This document shows positions 60,201-64,000 of a stretch of DNA of 64,000 nt, piece after piece. The stretch's first letter is position 1; every line of letters begins with the position of its first letter. Both the position numbers and the translations under genes were made by a program. The stretch lies in NCBI GenBank assembly GCA_949152475.1, contig OX424570.1, forward strand, positions 16,116,694 to 16,180,693, read 5' to 3'. The notes beneath the pieces were generated by a model. The model was not told the origin of the DNA. It saw only the letters and a list, made by a program, of their open reading frames with translations, and made no database searches. The stretch is from Terebella lapidaria (Eukaryota; Annelida; Polychaeta; Terebellida; Terebellidae).

Positions 60201-60417
60201 AGTTTTGGGGAAAGTTCAAAGCACTTTCCAGAAATTAATTCCGATGGTGGTGGGAGACTCTGAAAAAATCTCCGATGTGAAAGGGTTAATGTTTTATTGG
60301 CAGAATAAGCATGATGAATTTAACAGCATATTTCTTGGCATATCACTGTACACAATGATATTTAAAATTTTAGCATATCATGAAACTGCTTACAATATTC
60401 TGCATGTAATATCAATA

Positions 60418-60778
60418 TTTATCACATGCAATGCTGTTTTCCAGTGGCATAAACCCATTGCATAAATTTCATATTTAACACGTGTAATATTGCGTAACGT
60501 AACCATGGTAAAATAACGTAAATACATGGCCTTGCACGGAGCCAAATCAAGTGCAAAACGACTGCAAAATCCAATGTAAATTCGGTAAAAATGCAGTTAA
60601 ATGGCCAATCGACGTTTCATGTGATAAATAGAATCTCAAATTCGTGCCCATTTGATATCAAATTTATTAAACTCGCCAAGAACTTTTATTTTTGCTCGCC
60701 AAGGCTCGCAAAAAGCAAAAGTTCTTTGGCTCGTTTAATAAATTTGATATCAAATGGGCACTCATTTAAGATCCTCTA
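60418..60778. mobile_element. 361-bp hairpin MITE, copy 2
   Basis: Same family and orientation as copy 1: it starts TTTATCACATG and ends AAGATCCTCTA, with the same terminal hairpin (60645-60765). The body is diverged from copy 1, so the two are independent insertions or an old duplication. Confidence 0.75.
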
Positions 60779-60861
60779 TAAATCATATATGCTATTACAC
60801 ATATCATCTAAGTCTTTCGAACACACTACATGTATCTATATACATCGCCATGACAACATAC

Positions 60862-60987
60862 CTCATGCTGGTCGATGAGATGTCCAATCGCGTCTTCGTC
60901 CTCGGGAAGAGCGCGGAATTTCAGCTCGGCCTCGGCACTGGGGAGCCACTCCCTGACGACCTGGACAGACTCGTTAAAGTCTTCCGC
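60862..60987 (-). CDS. MACF1/DST: spectraplakin exon, spectrin repeat
   Basis: 126 nt, phase 0; acceptor CCCCAG|GCGGAA, donor GAG|GTATGT. It reads AEDFNESVQVVREWLPSAEA, then ELKFRALPEDEDAIGHLIDQ and HE. It closely follows human MACF1 (AEEF...LLEWLAEAEQTLRF..LPDDEDALRTLIDQHKEF). Confidence 0.95.
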
Positions 60988-62328
60988 CTGGGGAAATGAT
61001 AGGAAAAATTGAAACATGATTACTACTGGATAGATTCATTAACGTTTATATTTAAATAATATAATATTATTTATATTTAAATAAAATAAAATTTAGATTC
61101 ATTAACGTTTATATTTATAAACTACTACTAGTTGTTTGACAATTACTTTGTGGAATGCTTCAATAAAGTCATTAAAGATGGACAATTTGTGGATGAACTT
61201 TGACATTGAAGTTGATTCGATTAAATGTACATGTCTTGTACAAGGTGACATGTGATATAAAGTTGATGGGACTGACATGGAACTCTTGCTGAAGTTTTTA
61301 TTCATGGATATGGAAAGAAAACAATTGTATTTTATATGGACATGAAGTGGTTTGTCCAGTATATATCAACATGATCAAAGAATACGTCTTTCTTTTCAAA
61401 CCATGATAATACTAAGCAAACAGGGTATGATTATATTTTTATATATTGCCTATGTATTCTGTCTTCAGCAGGAATTATTTTATGTAATTGGCAATGTATA
61501 TGGTGTAGAGACTGGTAAATAAATCTTCCCTGGGCAACTCAAACACTCGAAAATAATTCATTTGAAATTTGATCTTTGGAATTACTCTGTCAACGCCCAA
61601 CATTTTTCCAAATTAGTCAAAAACCATTGAGATAGTGAAAGCCCTCAGAACGACAACTTTGACATATCACTTTCAACATAAGTACCAGGCACTTACGAAC
61701 ACTTGAGCTTCGCCTAAAATTATCAGACAACTTGACAGCTCGCTACAAATTAGCAATAAAGACTTCATATATTTTGAGTTAGCTTCATATGTAATGCAAA
61801 TGTAGATATAACAAGTTTGTTAGCCTGAGGGCTCAAGTTCTCGACAATTTCAATAACAACGTTGCCTCTTTCTTTACACTTTTTTTCTTTAAAAACTCAT
61901 AATGCAGACTCTGCGCATAGCAATTCACATTCACTCTCACAATTAATTATGCAACAAAATGTTAAACTGAACGACTAATTATGCAATGAGGTTACATTAG
62001 ATGCAAAATGACCTTGAATTATGAATAAATTGGTATTCACTTCACAAACAAGCAGATAATGAATATTCATGATTCTAGAAAGTAAAAGTTCAGTTTCAAA
62101 ATGTGGATCAGTTTTATACGATGCCCAGTGTGATGAAATTTGAAGGTCTGCTGCGTCCCATCTTACGTTTTCTTAGTTACCAGGCAAACACATGACCCCA
62201 TCTTGCTAGATTTATCTAATCTAAACACCTAATCACAATGGTGACATTTTACTGCAAAATACAATACCATAGTTACAAGCTACAACCCATTTCCTAGTTA
62301 CACCCACAAGATTGCCATGGTTACGTAC
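60988..62328 (-). other. spectraplakin intron
   Basis: 1,341 bp, AT-rich, GT-AG. A TTTATATTTAAATAATATAA-type palindrome lies near 61045-61095. No element or extra exon was recognised. Confidence 0.6.
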
Positions 62329-62499
62329 CAGTTTCAGTGCCTCCTGTAGCCGGACCTCACGGACTTCACTACGCTGGTTGACACGGTTCCACAGCGCGTT
62401 CAGTTCGTTGAGCTGAGCCTCCACGTTTGCATCGCCCCCGGTGGAGTTTTGCATTGCTTGGAAGACACCCTGTCGGCTTTCTATCTCCTGCTGGAAGGC
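62329..62499 (-). CDS. MACF1/DST: spectraplakin exon, spectrin repeat
   Basis: 171 nt, phase 0; acceptor CCACAG|GCCTTC, donor CTG|GTACGT. It reads AFQQEIESRQGVFQAMQNST, a Gly/Asp linker, and EAQLNELNALWNRVNQRSEV ending VRLQEALKL. AFQ-E---R---V-A- and the L..LW..V...S..R...L..AL pattern match the vertebrate repeat that follows the LIEQHK segment. Confidence 0.95.
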
Positions 62500-62766
62500 C
62501 TGTGGGGCAAGTAAGAAAATTTGAAAAATTTTGACTTTTTTTTACCAAATGACCGAGTATTTCTTATTATTTCTTAAATTTTTCTATTTTGATGCTCAAT
62601 TTTTTTTCCAGAATTGTATCATAATCCCAGGACTTTGAGACACTGAAATTAATATGAATTGAACTACAGATGAAAATGTCAGAAATCTAATGATTTTTTC
62701 CATCACAAATGTCATGGTAATCTGCATGGGGAATTCAATTCTGATTAACCATAGCAAGTTCCATAC

Positions 62767-64000
62767 CTTGTGTTGCTCAATGAGGAGTGTGACCGTGTCC
62801 AAGTCTCCAAGGATGGGTTGGTCCTCGGCCACGTACGCCTCGGCCTTGGCAAGCCATTCTGTAAGACTCTGGAGGGCGTCAGATAGCCGCCCCGATGATA
62901 GAAGCGCCTCATCAAGCTTGTTCTGCCTGGTAGGTGGATCACAAAATGGTTTCAAGTTACAGGATAGAGTCTTAAATCTCGGCTGGCGTCTCGGGGAGGA
63001 TTTCGGTGAGGGGTGCTCGTCGGTCGAGGGGTAAGTCGGGGTCGGAGGTGGGGAGAGGCTGTCGATCTCGTCGGCGTCGGAGTCAACGTCGATGACCTCG
63101 AGGTCAGGTTCTGGATCCGGCGGGAGCGAGAGTTGGTTGTTCACTGGGTAGCGACGTTTGAACGAGAAGTTGTCATGTAGGGGAAATGATGGATCGTTGC
63201 TGCGATTTAAGTATGTTTTGTTTACGGGGGTGGCACGGTGTTGGTACGGTGACGAGTTTTGCATACGAGTATTATCTGGTTCTCGACGATAATTTGAGTA
63301 GGTTGTTGAGTGTTCACCACTAAGTCTTGCTGCAGGGTTGTGATTGGCTACGTACGATCTAGACACTGGTGCCCTCTGGTATCCTTGGTTTGCACTGACT
63401 CCGCCAGAGTTCGTCGTCTGCGTCAATTCCTCTCGTGGAGTTCGTCTGTTCAATTCTTGGCGTGGCGTCCGTCGACTAACTTCGTCACGCGGCGTACGTC
63501 GGCTAATTTCATCTCGTGGTGTCCTCCTTAAAAGCTCATCACGTGGCGTTCGAATCGGTGTTTTCGCCGGACTCGGGGCCTTTCTAACTGGATAGTTGTT
63601 ATTATTGTTTATCTTTCTACCGCTATCATCCATGAAAATTCCTTCCAGTTCATCCTCGTCTTCTTCGAAGTTGTCATCTTGGGTCACGCTGTCTAAAAGT
63701 TCTTGCGGATTTGATGTATTCAGGGATTTTATGTAGCTGGATGATACCCGAGGAGTGGAACCATGTCTAAAGTGAGTGGGGCTTTTACTGTACGAGGCAG
63801 GGTTTTGGCTCAACGAGGCAGGACTTCGTTTGTATCCAGTGGAGTCCCTGCTGTAAGTTCTATTGACACCGAACCCCCGCTTGGGAGAATCTTGTGATAT
63901 ATCAGGCGAGCTGTCACTTGTCTGATGATTTGAAAACTCACGCGAGTCATCTTCAGGTAAATGCAACTGCCCGGTACTTGAAAAGTCCTCAATGACGTGG
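62767..64000 (-). CDS. MACF1/DST: spectraplakin exon, disordered segment and start of spectrin repeat (partial)
   Basis: The frame is open from the right edge (64000) to the donor AAG|GTATGG at 62767, at least 411 residues. Most is Ser/Pro/Arg/Asn-rich and probably disordered. It includes five 9-residue repeats (RTPRDELLR, RTPRDEISR, RTPRDEVSR, RTPRQELNR, RTPREELTQ; 63418-63552), an acidic DVDSDADEIDSLSPPPTPTY stretch, and finally NKLDEALLSSGRLSDALQSL with LIEQHK, a typical MACF1/dystonin spectrin repeat start. An acceptor-like CTACCAG|GCAG near 62931 could allow a shorter isoform. Its 5' end lies outside the window. Confidence 0.88.
63418..63552 (-). repeat. 27-bp coding minisatellite, five units
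   Basis: It encodes the consensus RTPRDEhxR, five tandem units of exactly 9 codons inside the long spectraplakin exon. Variation is mostly conservative at the last three residues. Confidence 0.9.

Larger units (their letters stand above)
57160..60285. mobile_element. 3.1-kb piggyBac-like non-autonomous element
   Basis: The ends CCCTTTCCCGTCG and, on the other strand, CCCTTTCACATCG (11 of 13 match) are each bordered by TTAA (57156-57159, 60286-60289). A 40-codon frame at 58215-58337 is rich in Arg and then Asp/Glu/Ser, like piggyBac N-termini, but no catalytic core is present. The right half is a 378-bp triplication. Near 57852 lies a perfect TGCGCATGCGCA (NRF1-type) palindrome. Confidence 0.7.
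53853..60861 (-). other. 7.0-kb spectraplakin intron full of mobile elements
   Basis: A phase-0 intron. It holds the palindrome-module TIR element (53910-57089), the piggyBac-like element (57160-60285) and two copies of a hairpin MITE (59542-59924 and 60418-60778). Hardly any unique sequence is left. Confidence 0.85.

Overview
This window is animal nuclear DNA: split genes with GT-AG introns, long AT-rich non-coding stretches and many kinds of transposon. The two host genes recognised are a spectraplakin and a tetraspanin. The repeat style (frequent TACATGTA and ACCGGT words, short poly-C/poly-G tracts, AGGTCA-rich tandem arrays, a DIRS element) suggests a marine invertebrate. A lancelet-like chordate is my best guess, but the sequence alone does not prove it.

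Region by region. 1-32548 is most likely the first intron of a tetraspanin gene whose first coding exon (minus strand) is at 32549-32611; no further exon of it was recognised. This stretch holds a 667-bp TIR element (8983-9649), a piggyBac transposon with an open two-exon transposase (12196-16230) nested inside a small MITE, and a block of tandem arrays and nested TIR elements (25343-30740). 32612-47936 is intergenic. It has an orphan open frame head-to-head with the tetraspanin, two overlapping orphan frames at 34.2-34.7 kb, a short young LTR element (35536-37915) inserted in an array of 21-bp iterons beside a CxxC-type open frame, a perfect 395-bp tandem duplication, a TTAA-flanked fold-back MITE, and a 6.5-kb DIRS-type tyrosine-recombinase retrotransposon (39928-46454) with its inverted terminal repeats and internal complementary region.

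47937-64000 is the 3' end of a spectraplakin (MACF1/dystonin/Short stop family) on the minus strand. Thirteen exons join in phase and give about 1,107 residues: a disordered segment with 9-residue RTPRDE-type repeats, the last spectrin repeats, an EF-hand pair, the GAS2 domain and a Ser/Arg/Thr/Pro-rich tail. The protein would link actin to microtubules. The gene continues past the right edge. Its largest visible intron (53853-60861) carries a 3.18-kb TIR element with a 6-bp target duplication, packed with 32 short palindromes and a 147-bp tandem repeat, followed by a 3.1-kb piggyBac-like non-autonomous element that contains a 378-bp triplication.

Most likely to be new: the palindrome-module transposon at 53910-57089, the iteron/CxxC element at about 37.9-39.4 kb, the recurrent nuclear-receptor-type motifs in unrelated satellites, and a 52-bp tandem repeat that copies a splice donor of the spectraplakin.
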